A stretch of DNA of 64,000 nt from NCBI GenBank assembly GCA_965247385.1, contig CBDFHG010000005.1, positions 124,001-188,000 on the forward strand, read 5' to 3'. The stretch's first letter is position 1. The number at the start of each line of letters is the position of its first letter. This document shows positions 1 through 8,850 of this stretch, piece by piece. The translations under genes and the position numbers were made by a program. The stretch is from Thermohalobaculum sp965247385 (GTDB lineage Bacteria; Pseudomonadota; Alphaproteobacteria; Rhodobacterales; Rhodobacteraceae). The notes under the pieces are model-generated. The model was not told the origin of the DNA, did not search any database, and saw nothing but the letters and a program-made list of their open reading frames with translations.

Positions 1-1353
1 GTCGGCGACGCCGACAGTGTGGTTGGTGCCGGCCAGCGGCACCCCTGCCATCGCCGAGGATTCCATCGTCAGCGCCGCCAGATCTTCGGGCTCCAGCGAA
101 TGGATGTTGGTCTTGCCGCAGGCGCGCGCGAACAACTGCGCCTCGATGGTCAGCGTGTGCAGGAAGTTATAGACCCGCTCGGCCGCATCATCCGGGTTCA
201 GGCGTTTGCGCAACTCCGGGTCCTGCGTCGCCACGCCAACCGGGCAGCGTCCGGTATGGCAGTGGTAGCAATAGCCGGCCTCGACCCCGATCTCGGACTC
301 GAAATCGGCCTCCGGGATGTCCTTGTTGCAGTTCAACGCCATCAGGGACGAATGGCCAATCGCGATGGCCTCGGCACCCAGCGCGATGGCCTTGGCGACA
401 TCGGCACCGTTGCGGATACCACCGGCATAGACCAGCGTGATCTCGCCGCGCTTGCCGAGATCGTCGATGGCTTTCCGGGCCTGGCGGATCGCCGCCATGC
501 CGGGTACGCCGGTGTCCTCGGTCGCCAGATGCGGACCAGCCCCGGTGCCGCCTTCCATACCGTCGATATAGATCGCATCGGGATCGCATTTCACCGCCAT
601 GCGCACATCGTCATAAACACGGCTGGCGCCGAGCTTGAGCTGGATCGGGATCTGCCAGTCGGTGGTTTCGCGGATTTCCTGGATCTTGAGCGCCAGATCG
701 TCCGGCCCCAGCCAATCCGGGTGCCGAGCGGGCGAGCGCTGGTCGATGCCGGCGGGCAACGAACGCATCTCGGCGACCTGATCGGTAACCTTCTGGCCCA
801 TCAGATGGCCGCCGAGGCCAACCTTGCAGCCCTGGCCGATGAAGAACTCGCAGGCATCGGCCAGCATCAGATGGTTCGGATTGAAGCCATAGCGCGACTG
901 GATGCACTGGTAGTACCACTTGGACGAATAGCGCCGCTCGTCGGGGATCATGCCGCCCTCGCCCGAACAGGTTGCAGTGCCCGCCATGGTGGCGCCCCGC
1001 GCCAGCGCAATCTTGGCCTCGAAGCTGAGCGCGCCGAAGGACATTCCGGTGATGTAGACCGGAATATCCAACACGATCGGCTTTTTCGCCCGCGGTCCGA
1101 TGACCGTCTTGGTCTCGCATTTCTCGCGATAACCCTCGATCACGAAACGGGTCAGCGTGCCTGGCAGGAAGGTCAGGTCATCCCAGTGCGGGATCTTCTT
1201 GAACAGCGAGAAGCCGCGCATCCGGTACCGGCCCAGTTCGGACTTGATATGGATGTCATCCATCACCCGCGGTGGGAAGATGAAGCTGTCCCCCAGCCGG
1301 TTCGTGTCGCGGTTCAGCAGTTTTTTGCCCCCGGGGGTACCACCATCAGCCAT
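1..1353 (-). CDS. FMN-binding glutamate synthase-like subunit (MgsC/GlxD-like), partial
   Basis: The 3' end runs off the left edge; 451 residues are visible from ATG at 1353. The protein matches the FMN-binding central domain of glutamate synthase (GltB domain 2). The flavin-phosphate site GGIRNGADVAKAIALGA is visible, followed by a cysteine cluster CYHCHTGRCPVG typical of the [3Fe-4S] site. It is the last visible gene of a leftward operon and starts 14 nt after the GXGXG gene. In N-methylglutamate synthase (MgsABC) and Glx-type systems the three glutamate synthase modules are separate proteins in this order, and this subunit transfers ammonia from glutamine onto an acceptor. The exact product (glutamate or N-methylglutamate) cannot be read from the sequence. 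Confidence 0.85.
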   Translation of the reverse strand, partial: MADGGTPGGKKLLNRDTNRLGDSFIFPPRVMDDIHIKSELGRYRMRGFSLFKKIPHWDDLTFLPGTLTRFVIEGYREKCETKTVIGPRAKKPIVLDIPVYITGMSFGALSFEAKIALARGATMAGTATCSGEGGMIPDERRYSSKWYYQCIQSRYGFNPNHLMLADACEFFIGQGCKVGLGGHLMGQKVTDQVAEMRSLPAGIDQRSPARHPDWLGPDDLALKIQEIRETTDWQIPIQLKLGASRVYDDVRMAVKCDPDAIYIDGMEGGTGAGPHLATEDTGVPGMAAIRQARKAIDDLGKRGEITLVYAGGIRNGADVAKAIALGAEAIAIGHSSLMALNCNKDIPEADFESEIGVEAGYCYHCHTGRCPVGVATQDPELRKRLNPDDAAERVYNFLHTLTIEAQLFARACGKTNIHSLEPEDLAALTMESSAMAGVPLAGTNHTVGVAD

Positions 1354-1367
1354 TGTCAGTGCCTCCT

Positions 1368-2237
1368 TCAGAGGATCATCTTTTTCTCGTTCGGCTCGAG
1401 ATTGTCGTAGTTCCACAACTGTTTACCCGCGACGATCTTGGTAAAATGGTCGACGCCTTTTTCAGGCAGCAGGCCGTGCTGGGTCAGCTTGCGGGTCAGC
1501 CAGGCCTTGTCGAGCTCGGTCAGTTCGGCCTCGACCGCATCGACACCGAGGCTGCGGATGCTGCCGCCGATGTAGATCGTGCCGTCATACATCGAGTCGC
1601 CCAGGTCCTTGCCGGCATTGCCGCACACAACCATCCGGCCGCGCTGCATCATGAACCCCGAGAGCATGCCGGTATCGCCGCCGACGATGATGGTGCCACC
1701 CTTCTGGTCGATCCCGGTTCGGCTGCCCACATGGCCCTTGCAGACCAGGTCGCCGCCGCGTATCGCCGCGCCGAAGGTCGAGCCGGCGTTTTTCTCGATC
1801 ACCACGGTCCCGGACATCATGTTCTCGGAACAGGACCAGCCGACCCGGCCGGTGACCCGGACATTCGGGCCGTCGATCAGCCCGGTCGAGAAATACCCGG
1901 TCGAGCCATTGATGATCAGGTTCAGCCGGTTCAGGATGCCGACGCCGATCGAGTGCATTCCGCGCGGATTCTGGATCACGATGGTGCCGTAGCCCTCGGC
2001 CATCAATTCGCGAATGCGCGTGTTGACCTGGGTCGCCGTCAGATCGTCGGCGTCAATCTCGGCGCGCTTGTTGAAATCCACATCCTGCGCGAAGGCATAG
2101 GTGTAGTTCTCGTCCTCGGTCGACTCGAAAAAGACCTCCATCGAGCGCCCGGTAAGCTGCTCGGACATCATGCCAAGCTCGCGGGCGCGGGCCTCCTGCT
2201 TGTCGCCGTATTCCAGATCGGGGGTTATGCCTGCCAT
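1368..2237 (-). CDS. GXGXG-domain glutamate synthase-like subunit (MgsB/GlxC-like)
   Basis: This 289-residue protein has repeated glycine turns (GGTIIVGGDTGMLSG, GNAGKDLGDSMYDGTIYIGG) that build the right-handed beta-helix of the glutamate synthase C-terminal (GXGXG) domain. In large GltB proteins this domain is fused to the others; here it stands alone. Its start codon overlaps the end of the upstream amidotransferase gene by 13 bp, suggesting translational coupling. It probably acts as the structural subunit that holds the amidotransferase and FMN subunits together. The family is clear; the assignment to MgsB or GlxC rests on gene order only. Confidence 0.85.
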   Translation of the reverse strand: MAGITPDLEYGDKQEARARELGMMSEQLTGRSMEVFFESTEDENYTYAFAQDVDFNKRAEIDADDLTATQVNTRIRELMAEGYGTIVIQNPRGMHSIGVGILNRLNLIINGSTGYFSTGLIDGPNVRVTGRVGWSCSENMMSGTVVIEKNAGSTFGAAIRGGDLVCKGHVGSRTGIDQKGGTIIVGGDTGMLSGFMMQRGRMVVCGNAGKDLGDSMYDGTIYIGGSIRSLGVDAVEAELTELDKAWLTRKLTQHGLLPEKGVDHFTKIVAGKQLWNYDNLEPNEKKMIL

Positions 2238-3160
2238 ACCCGGACCTCCTCGTCATATGGGTCGTAGGTGTCGATTTCCTGGGGAAGAATCGCGCGGATC
2301 GAGACCTCTTCCGAGGCCAGCGCGATCAGATCGTCGGATTCGTAGAGCACCAAAGGCTTGGCAGCCATGGTGTCCTTGGCGAAGCCGAGTTGGTCCTTGG
2401 TTGCCACCAGATAGGTGAACACCCCGTCGATCTCCTTGATCGAGCGGCGCAGGCTGTCCTCCAGGGCGACCCCGTTGGCCAGGTTGTCGGCGGTGTAGAC
2501 CGCCAGCAACTCGCTGTCGCAGTTCGACATGAAGCGATGGCCCCGGTGTTCCATCTCGCGGCGCATGATCCAGTAGTTGGTGATCTGGCCGTTATGGACG
2601 ACCGAGACGTCGTTGTAGGGGAACGCCCAGTAGGGATGCGCCGAGCGGATATCGACATCCGACTCGGTGGCCATTCGGGTATGCCCGATGGCGTGGGTGC
2701 CATGGAAGTTGCCCAATCCGTACTGCTCGGAAACTTCGGTCGCGTCACCCAGATCCTTGATCAGTTCCAGCGCGTTGCCCATCGACAGGATCTCGACGCC
2801 CTCGATTTCCTCGATGTGCCGGGCCATTTCCTCGGTGTCGCCGTCATGGCTGATGAGGTAGCGCAGCGCATATTCGGTTGCGTTTTCCCTGGCCTTGACC
2901 GTCGCGCCATGCTCATCGAGGCGCGCCTCGACCTCGGCGATGCGATCTTCGATCTGGGCGTGGATGCGATGGCCCTTGGCCATGTCTTCATGCTCCGCCA
3001 CCTTGACTCGCATGATGTAATCACCTGCGGTGGGCTCGCCATAGACGGCAAACCCGGTTGAATCCGGCCCGCGATGCTTTAGGGCCAGCAGCATCGCGGT
3101 CATCTCGGAGCCCACATTCGAGTTGCGGCCGCGATGGATCAGTCCTGCGATTCCACACAT
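2225..3160 (-). CDS. Class II glutamine amidotransferase subunit (MgsA/GlxB-like)
   Basis: The start was chosen at MCGIAGLIHRGRN, because class II (Ntn-type) amidotransferases need Cys2 as the N-terminal nucleophile; the longer open frame upstream is not needed. The 311-residue protein carries the family signatures RGPDSTGFAVYG, GHTRMATESDVD, HNGQITNY and SNCDSELLAVY. It would hydrolyse glutamine and pass ammonia to the FMN subunit. It lies 82 nt after the glutamine synthetase-like gene and overlaps the GXGXG gene. Together these four genes look like one operon. Confidence 0.88.
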   Translation of the reverse strand: MCGIAGLIHRGRNSNVGSEMTAMLLALKHRGPDSTGFAVYGEPTAGDYIMRVKVAEHEDMAKGHRIHAQIEDRIAEVEARLDEHGATVKARENATEYALRYLISHDGDTEEMARHIEEIEGVEILSMGNALELIKDLGDATEVSEQYGLGNFHGTHAIGHTRMATESDVDIRSAHPYWAFPYNDVSVVHNGQITNYWIMRREMEHRGHRFMSNCDSELLAVYTADNLANGVALEDSLRRSIKEIDGVFTYLVATKDQLGFAKDTMAAKPLVLYESDDLIALASEEVSIRAILPQEIDTYDPYDEEVRVWQA

Positions 3161-3242
3161 GGTATTGTGCTTCCTTCTGCTTTCGTGGGTTGGCATTCCG
3201 GCCCGGCGATCGCGCCGGGCCGGATTTCGATGCCGGACGGCC

Positions 3243-4724
3243 TTATGGCAGGCATTCCATGTAGGTGTCCGCATCCCATTCGGTGACGGTCGACATGAAG
3301 CGGGCCCATTCGTCCGATTTGTACTCGTGATAGAGGCGATACATCTCACCCGGCATGCCGCGCTGGACGACCTCGTCGGCCTCGAGCGCCTCCAGCGCTT
3401 CACCCAGCGACATCGGCAATTTCTTGACCTGCTTGCCCTGCTCAATCGCCTCGTAGATGTTGCGCTCCTCGGGCTCACCCGGATCGAGCTTGTTGTCGAT
3501 TCCGTCATCGGCAGCGGCGAGGATGGTCGCGCCCATGATGTACTGGTTCACCATACTGTCGACCGAGCGGTACTCGAACCGCCCCGGCGCCGAGACCCGC
3601 AGGCCGGTGGTGCGGTTCTGGAAACCCCAGTCGGCAAAGACCGGCGCCCAGTAGCCCGTGTCCCACAGGCGGCGGTACGAGTTCACCGTCGAACAGCCGA
3701 TGGCGGTCAGCGCGCGCAGGTGTTGCACGATGCCGCCGATGGCATCCAGCCCCGCCTTTTGCGGCATCTGCGGGTCGTCGCCATCAGGCATGAAGGTGTT
3801 GTCGCCACCCTTCACATACATGTAGTTGTCTTTCATGCCCGGCAGATTGTCCGGGTCGTTGCCGGCGCGCACGAAGTGATCCTCACCGCCCCGCCACAGC
3901 GACATATTGTGGTGGCAGCCGTTGGCTGAGACGCCCATGAAGGGCTTGCTCATGAAACAGGCGAAAATGCCGAATTCGCGCGCCACCTGGGCGCAGATCT
4001 GGCGGTAGGTTGTCAGGCGGTCGGCGTTGCGCATCACATCGTCATACATCCAGTTCAGTTCGAGCTGCCCCGGCGCGTCCTCGTGGTCGCCCTGAATCAT
4101 GTCGAGCCCCATCTTGCGGCTGTATTCCATGACCTTCATGTAGACCGGTCGCAGGCTCTCGAACTGGTCGATGTGGTAGCAGTAGGGTTTCGAGTAGCCG
4201 TCCTTCGGCTTGCCGTTCTCGTCGAATTTCAGCCACATCATCTCGGGCTCGGTGCCAATCCGCAGGCTCAGGCCATTGTGCTTGGCCTTGAACTGTTCAT
4301 GCAGGCGTCGCAGGTTGCCACGGCAATCTGCCGTCAGGAAGCCGCCGGGGTTCTTGCGCTCCTCGCGGTTGCGGAACAGGGTGCAGTAGAACCGCGCCAC
4401 ACGCTTGTCCCACGGCAGCTGCATCATGGTTTCCGGCTCCGGGATACCGACCAACTCGGCGGCCTCGGGGCCGTAGCCAAGATAATCGCCAGTCCGGTTG
4501 GTGAACAGATTCATGGTGGAACCGTAGACGAGCTGAAAACCCTTCCTGGCGACGGTCTCCCAATGGTCCGCCGGGATGCCCTTGCCCATGATCTTGCCGG
4601 TGACTGAGATGAACTGCAGATACAGATACTCGATCCCCAGATCGTCGATCATCTTGCGGACTTCCGCTACCTTGGCGTCGCGCCCCTCGGCATCGACAAA
4701 GGCTTCCAGATCCGTTCTAGCCAC
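3243..4724 (-). CDS. Glutamine synthetase family protein (gamma-glutamylmethylamide synthetase or GlnT-like)
   Basis: This 493-residue protein starts at GTG (4724) behind a strong AGGGAGGA ribosome site. It shows glutamine synthetase catalytic-domain motifs: the glutamate/metal residues in RIGTEPEMMW, GDHEDAPGQLELNW (cf. GHHEVAPGQ) and GCHHNMSLW (cf. the GxHxN loop). It ligates glutamate and an amine using ATP. Neighbouring split glutamate synthase genes are found both with gmaS (methylamine to gamma-glutamylmethylamide) and with rhizobial glnT. At 493 residues it is longer than the roughly 440 I recall for those enzymes. No N-methylglutamate dehydrogenase genes are visible, though they could lie left of the window. 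Confidence 0.8.
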   Translation of the reverse strand: MARTDLEAFVDAEGRDAKVAEVRKMIDDLGIEYLYLQFISVTGKIMGKGIPADHWETVARKGFQLVYGSTMNLFTNRTGDYLGYGPEAAELVGIPEPETMMQLPWDKRVARFYCTLFRNREERKNPGGFLTADCRGNLRRLHEQFKAKHNGLSLRIGTEPEMMWLKFDENGKPKDGYSKPYCYHIDQFESLRPVYMKVMEYSRKMGLDMIQGDHEDAPGQLELNWMYDDVMRNADRLTTYRQICAQVAREFGIFACFMSKPFMGVSANGCHHNMSLWRGGEDHFVRAGNDPDNLPGMKDNYMYVKGGDNTFMPDGDDPQMPQKAGLDAIGGIVQHLRALTAIGCSTVNSYRRLWDTGYWAPVFADWGFQNRTTGLRVSAPGRFEYRSVDSMVNQYIMGATILAAADDGIDNKLDPGEPEERNIYEAIEQGKQVKKLPMSLGEALEALEADEVVQRGMPGEMYRLYHEYKSDEWARFMSTVTEWDADTYMECLP

Positions 4725-5119
4725 AGCATCCTCCCTTGATATGCGCCGCTGTTTTCCCGGAATGTCGCCACTCCGGCACGGCCTCGTTCAGTGTCCCGCT
4801 TGCAGTGTCCCGCTTGCGCGGGCACCCGTGGACGACCAATTCCCTCCGGTCGCCCTCGGTCCGGTCGCCTTCGGGCGGCATTTGAACCAGAATCAACAAT
4901 CGGATCAAGCCAAAAATATACTGATTCGCGAATTTTGGTTCAATTTTTCGATTCTTTTCGAATCCTCCCTCCCCTACCCTGACCAATTGTTGACCACAGC
5001 ACAACCAGATTTGTGCCTTTTGCAATCGTTTGGTATATGCAAAGCTGGCCCTCTCGAAGCGAGCGAGACGCAGAAATCAGGGGCAACATGACCGGGCTAC
5101 GCTGCAAGAGAGGGAGCGA
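4725..5119. promoter_or_regulatory. Divergent promoter region between the amidotransfer operon and the GntR gene
   Basis: This 395-bp AT-richer gap separates two divergent starts and must hold both promoters. A 14-bp unit (cagtgtcccgcttg) is tandemly repeated at 4789-4802 and 4803-4816, and an imperfect 15-bp repeat (ccggtcgccctcggt type) follows at about 4846-4875. TTGACCA and TGACCA occur near 4979-4996, inside an AT-rich stretch. Binding of the GntR protein here is inferred from the divergent layout; no operator is proven. Confidence 0.45.
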
Positions 5120-5782
5120 ATGAACGCCGCCGACATCGCCGGCTTTCTGCGCGAGCAGATCATCTCGGCCCAATTCGCCCTGAACGACCGGTTGCCGCCG
5201 GAACGCACGCTTGCCGGTCAGTTCGGCGTCGCCCGCGGCACCATCCGCGAGGCCTTGAAACAGCTTGAAGACACCGCATTCGTCGAGCGGCGCGCGGGCT
5301 CCGGCACCTATGTCACCTATTCCGATCGCGACGAGGTCCGTTCGATCGTCGAAACCGCCCGCCCACTGGAACTCATCGACGCGCGCTTCGCCGTCGAACC
5401 GCAAATGGTCCGCCTGGCGGTGCTTCACGCCACCGAATTCGACCTCGCCAAGGCCGAGGCGCATTTGCAGACGATGGAGACCTGTGGCAGCGATGCCATC
5501 GCCTTCGCCGATGCCGACGACCGCTTTCATCTGGCCCTGGCGCGCTGCTCGCAGAACGCCCTGATCGTCTGGATGATGGAAAAGATGCACGAGGTCCGCA
5601 GCCACGCCCAATGGGCCCGGATGCGCACCATCACGCTGGATGCGGAAATCATCAAGCACTACAACCACCAGCATCGCAGCATCATCGACGCCATCCGCTC
5701 ACGCAATGCCGAGGCCGCCGGGCGTCTGATGAAGGAACATTTGGAATCTGCCCGCCGCTCGCTGATCGAAGCGGCAAGCTAG
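5120..5782 (+). CDS. GntR/FadR-family transcriptional regulator
   Basis: The start is ATG 5120, behind agagggagcga; an upstream in-frame start at 5030 adds about 30 residues with no family match. The 220-residue protein has an N-terminal winged helix-turn-helix (LPPERTLAGQFGVARGTIRE, wing RRAGSGTYV) and an all-helical FCD ligand domain with the D-x3-H pattern in DDRFHLALARCS and a late histidine in QHRSIIDAI. Such regulators usually sense small carboxylates and often control a divergent gene. The likely target is the amidotransfer operon to its left. A perfect inverted repeat begins at its stop codon. Confidence 0.88.
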   Translation: MNAADIAGFLREQIISAQFALNDRLPPERTLAGQFGVARGTIREALKQLEDTAFVERRAGSGTYVTYSDRDEVRSIVETARPLELIDARFAVEPQMVRLAVLHATEFDLAKAEAHLQTMETCGSDAIAFADADDRFHLALARCSQNALIVWMMEKMHEVRSHAQWARMRTITLDAEIIKHYNHQHRSIIDAIRSRNAEAAGRLMKEHLESARRSLIEAAS

Positions 5783-5817
5783 AGCCTCCGACCTGATAGA
5801 ATCAGACCGGAGGCTCT
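5781..5817 (+). terminator. Inverted repeat overlapping the GntR stop codon, possible terminator
   Basis: A perfect 10-bp stem (agagcctccg at 5781-5790, cggaggctct at 5808-5817) surrounds a 17-nt loop that itself contains a gat/atc pair. The run of T that follows is weak, so it is either a poor intrinsic terminator or a dispersed REP-like unit. Confidence 0.5.
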
Positions 5818-5833
5818 GGCTCTTTGGTTTCAC

Positions 5834-5877
5834 GCAATTTCCGAGTCGCCAAATGAACCCGTTTGGCTCGAAATTGC
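5834..5877. repeat. Palindromic dispersed repeat, copy 1
   Basis: A hairpin with outer arms gcaattt / aaattgc and inner arms cgag / ctcg and ccaaa / tttgg. The arm sequence atttccgagtcgc recurs at about 10726, where the hairpin is interrupted. It sits between the convergent GntR and amidotransferase genes, as expected for a REP-type element. Confidence 0.5.
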
Positions 5878-5896
5878 TCCAGGACACCCAACGGCC

Positions 5897-6619
5897 TCAC
5901 CCCACCCGTGCCGCCGCTTGCAGCCAGTTCATATAGACCCGTTCGGCAATGGTCTTGAAATCCACCAACCGCGCGGCACAATCCGCCACCATGCGGTCTA
6001 CCCCGCCTGGACCAAACGCCGCATCCAGCGCCTCCCTATAGGCCTCGATCGCGACCCAGTTCTCCACGGTGTCCGCCTCGACCTCCAGATGGAACTGCAT
6101 CGACAGCGCCCGCGGACCCCAACTCATCGCCTGCACAGCACAATCCGGCGACGTCGCCAATATCTTGGCACCCTCCGGCAGCCGGATGACCTCGGCGCTG
6201 TGCCATTGCAAGCTACGGAACACCTCGGGCAGGTTATCGAGGAAAATGCTTTCGGCGCCCATCTCGGTCTGCTGTACCGGCAGAACCCCGATCTCCGGCA
6301 CTTGGGATTTTCCACACTCGCCGCCCAGCGCGCAGGCCAAAAGCTGGTGGCCAAGACAGAGGCCCAGGAAGGGCATGCCCCGCTCCTCGACCGCCTCGCG
6401 GATCAGCGCTTTCTCGCCCACCAGCCAGGGGTGCGCGTCCTCCTCCCAAACATCCATCGGCCCGCCCATGACCCAGAGCGCGTCGAACCCATCCAGTGTT
6501 GGGGGCGTCTCGCCCGCATCCAGCTCGACCGGCACCCATTCATGCCCGTCCTCAGCCAGAAAGCGGCGAAACTCGCCCGGATGTTCACAAGCAGCGTGCT
6601 GCAGGACCAGGATCTTCAT
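5897..6619 (-). CDS. Type 1 (triad) glutamine amidotransferase
   Basis: The start is MKILVLQH at 6619; the longer open frame reads into intergenic DNA. The 240-residue protein is a stand-alone class I amidotransferase with the nucleophile elbow GLCLGHQLLA, an early WVMGGPMDVW loop and the catalytic His/Glu pair in MQFHLEVE. It resembles the GuaA-N/gamma-glutamyl-hydrolase-like family seen next to amine catabolism genes. It hydrolyses glutamine or a gamma-glutamyl compound; the acceptor is unknown. Being near a gamma-glutamyl transfer operon is suggestive but is not proof of a shared pathway. Confidence 0.82.
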   Translation of the reverse strand: MKILVLQHAACEHPGEFRRFLAEDGHEWVPVELDAGETPPTLDGFDALWVMGGPMDVWEEDAHPWLVGEKALIREAVEERGMPFLGLCLGHQLLACALGGECGKSQVPEIGVLPVQQTEMGAESIFLDNLPEVFRSLQWHSAEVIRLPEGAKILATSPDCAVQAMSWGPRALSMQFHLEVEADTVENWVAIEAYREALDAAFGPGGVDRMVADCAARLVDFKTIAERVYMNWLQAAARVG

Positions 6620-6941
6620 CAGCGGATACCTCAAGCGATGCCATTTCGATTCGGACCCGGAGGAAAACCCGAAATCCGACCCCGTGGCAACCGCCCACCA
6701 CCCGCCTCGCCTTCCGGTGGGGGCGGCGCGCAGGCCACCGAAGGGGCCGGGCAGGCGCATAACACCAAGGCGGAGTGGGCGGATGGGTTCGCGAGTGCGA
6801 ACACTGGTATGATCCCCCTGTTGGCATGCGCGCCTGCCCCGGATAGCTTCGCTTTACGGTGCCAAGGAAATTTTCAGTTTTCTTTTCGTCGCGCGCCTGA
6901 TGAATGGGCATGGGCGCGATCAGGCAGCTTGGGGGAGGCGG
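6620..6941. other. Intergenic region upstream of the fructose-bisphosphatase gene
   Basis: This 322-bp divergent gap has no convincing gene. It holds the first copy (6728-6762) of a 35-bp sequence that returns at 8851-8886, so the fbp-prk pair is bracketed by direct repeats. A good GGGGGAGG ribosome site lies just before ATG 6942. Confidence 0.5.
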
Positions 6942-7925
6942 ATGGCAACGGCACGGACGCTCAAGGATTATCTCGCCGAGCACACCACGCCGGAGACCGG
7001 CGCGGTGGTCCTCGGCCTGTCCTCGACCGCCGCCGAACTCACGACGCGGATCGCCGGTTTTGGGAGCGGCGCGGCGCTGCGGGCCGAGGCTGACACCGCC
7101 TTCGCCGCCCGCATCGCCCCCCTCAGTGTGCGTTTCCTCGCCAGTCACCCGCAGGGCGGCATCACCGAGATCAACCCCAACGGCACCTTGGCCGTCGCCA
7201 TCGACCCGCTCGACGCAACCGGCTTCGAGACCAACACCCCGCCCGGCACCCTGTTCTCGCTCTACCCGGCCGCCCCCGGCCTGGCCGAGGCCAGCTTCCT
7301 GCGCCCTGGCACCGATCAGATCGGAGCCGGGATTTTCCTCTACGGCCCGCTCAGCACGTTGATGCTGACCACTGGCCAGGGCACAGCGCTGTTCGTTCTT
7401 GACCATGCAATCGGGCTTGACCATGCAATCGGGAGCCGCACTTCCGCCGCCTTCCGCCTGGACACACCGGAGCTCCGCATCCCCACCGGTATCGCTGAAT
7501 TTGCCGCCAACACAGCCGATTACCGCCACTGGAACCCCGCGGTCCAGCGCTTCATCGACGATTGCCTGTCCGGCATCGAGGGCCCCCGTCAGCAAAACTT
7601 CGACATGCGCTGGACCGGTTCGCTCGCAGCCGAGGCCCAGCGTATCCTCATGCGCGGCGGCATCTACCTCGCCCCGCATGGCACGCAGGCACCACGATCG
7701 CTGGTCCATCACTGCCATCCCGTCGCCCTGCTGACCGAACAGGCGGGCGGCCAGGCCACCGATGGCCGGACCCGCCTGCTGGACACAACTACCCCGGCGC
7801 TCGACGCCTACAGCCCGCTGGTTTTCGGCGATCCCGGCAAGGTCGCCCGCATCGCCGCCTTTCACGACCTGCCCGACAGCGAAGCCTCGCCACTGTTCGG
7901 CCAGCGCGGCCTGTTCCGGCTTTGA
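6942..7925 (+). CDS. Class 1 fructose-1,6-bisphosphatase homologue with altered active site
   Basis: ATG 6942 follows GGGGGAGG. The 327-residue protein keeps the family frame: DPLDATGFETN (normally DPLDGSSNID), NFDMRWTGSLAAEAQRIL (normally NMRYVGSLVADxHR) and GGIYLAP. However, the catalytic SEE loop before the DPLD motif reads ASHPQGG here, DGSSN is DATGF, and VADxHR is AAEAQR. An 18-bp perfect tandem duplication (7398-7415/7416-7433) adds six residues (LDHAIG twice). The gene lies 12 nt before phosphoribulokinase, a usual Calvin-cycle pairing. Normal catalysis is doubtful; it may be a decaying or repurposed paralogue. Confidence 0.82.
   Translation: MATARTLKDYLAEHTTPETGAVVLGLSSTAAELTTRIAGFGSGAALRAEADTAFAARIAPLSVRFLASHPQGGITEINPNGTLAVAIDPLDATGFETNTPPGTLFSLYPAAPGLAEASFLRPGTDQIGAGIFLYGPLSTLMLTTGQGTALFVLDHAIGLDHAIGSRTSAAFRLDTPELRIPTGIAEFAANTADYRHWNPAVQRFIDDCLSGIEGPRQQNFDMRWTGSLAAEAQRILMRGGIYLAPHGTQAPRSLVHHCHPVALLTEQAGGQATDGRTRLLDTTTPALDAYSPLVFGDPGKVARIAAFHDLPDSEASPLFGQRGLFRL
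7398..7433 (+). repeat. 18-bp perfect tandem duplication inside the fructose-bisphosphatase gene
   Basis: The unit cttgaccatgcaatcggg occurs twice in a row (7398-7415, 7416-7433). It is in frame and duplicates six residues, so it looks like a recent slippage event. Confidence 0.9.
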
Positions 7926-7937
7926 CGGAGTTTACCC

Positions 7938-8813
7938 ATGTCGCTCAAGCACCCAGTCATCTCGGTCACCGGCTCGTCAGGCTCGGGCACCTCGACCATC
8001 AAGCACACCTTCGAGCAAATCTTCCGCCGCGAAGGGGTCGAGGTGGCCAGCGTCACCGGCGACGCCTTCCACCGCTACAGTCGCAGCGACATGACCGCCG
8101 AATTGGCCCGCCGGGTCGATGCGGGCGATCACTCCTTCAGCCATTTCAGCCTCGACGCCAATACTCTCGACGATCTGGAAACCCTTTTCCGCAGCTATGG
8201 CGAAAACGGAACCGGCCGCATTCGCCACTATGTCCATGACGATGAGGACGCCCGGCGATTCGGCGTTCCCCCGGGCAACTTCACCGAATGGGAAGCGGTG
8301 CCGGAGAATACCGACCTGCTGTTCTACGAGGGCCTGCACGGTGCCGTCGCCATCGACGGACTGAATATCGCCCAGCATGTTGATCTGAAGATTGGCGTTG
8401 TCCCGGTGATCAACCTCGAATGGATCCAGAAAATCCACCGCGACAAGTCGGCGCGTGGCTACACCACCGAGGCGGTGACCGACACCATCCTGCGCCGCAT
8501 GCACGATTATGTGCATGTGATCTGCCCGCAATTCACCGAGACCGACATCAACTTCCAGCGCGTCCCGGTGGTCGATACCTCGAACCCCTTCATCACGCGC
8601 TGGATCCCGACCCCGGATGAAAGCCTGGTGGTGATCCGCTTCAAGAACCCGCGCGGGATCGATTTCCCCTATCTGATCTCGATGATCGCAGGCGGCTGGA
8701 TGAGCCGGGCCAATTCCATCGTCATTCCAGGCAACAAGCTGGATCTGGCCATGCAGTTGATCCTCACCCCCTTGATCAATCGCCTCGCCGACCGCGCCCG
8801 GCGCGCCCGGTAA
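7938..8813 (+). CDS. prkB: Phosphoribulokinase
   Basis: This 291-residue protein is a proteobacterial-type phosphoribulokinase, which phosphorylates ribulose 5-phosphate to ribulose 1,5-bisphosphate in the Calvin cycle. The P-loop GSSGSGTST lies at about residues 12-20, GDAFHRYSR follows as the substrate region, and FYEGLHGA and KIHRDKSARGYTTEAV carry conserved catalytic residues. Its length is normal for the short octameric bacterial form. It follows the fructose-bisphosphatase gene by 12 nt and is probably cotranscribed with it. No Rubisco gene is visible in the window. It could also be named cbbP. Confidence 0.93.
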   Translation: MSLKHPVISVTGSSGSGTSTIKHTFEQIFRREGVEVASVTGDAFHRYSRSDMTAELARRVDAGDHSFSHFSLDANTLDDLETLFRSYGENGTGRIRHYVHDDEDARRFGVPPGNFTEWEAVPENTDLLFYEGLHGAVAIDGLNIAQHVDLKIGVVPVINLEWIQKIHRDKSARGYTTEAVTDTILRRMHDYVHVICPQFTETDINFQRVPVVDTSNPFITRWIPTPDESLVVIRFKNPRGIDFPYLISMIAGGWMSRANSIVIPGNKLDLAMQLILTPLINRLADRARRAR

Positions 8814-8850
8814 TCTGATCATACCCTGACCGCTCCGGCTGGTTTTTTTT

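Noticed and set aside
19..1410. 463-residue plus-strand frame opposite the glutamate synthase subunit
   Set aside because: The minus strand encodes a clear FMN-binding glutamate synthase domain with flavin and Fe-S motifs; the plus frame has no domain and is a GC-rich shadow.
6585..7865. 426-residue minus-strand frame opposite the fructose-bisphosphatase gene
   Set aside because: The plus-strand gene has family motifs and an RBS; the minus frame spans the intergenic region and shows no domain.
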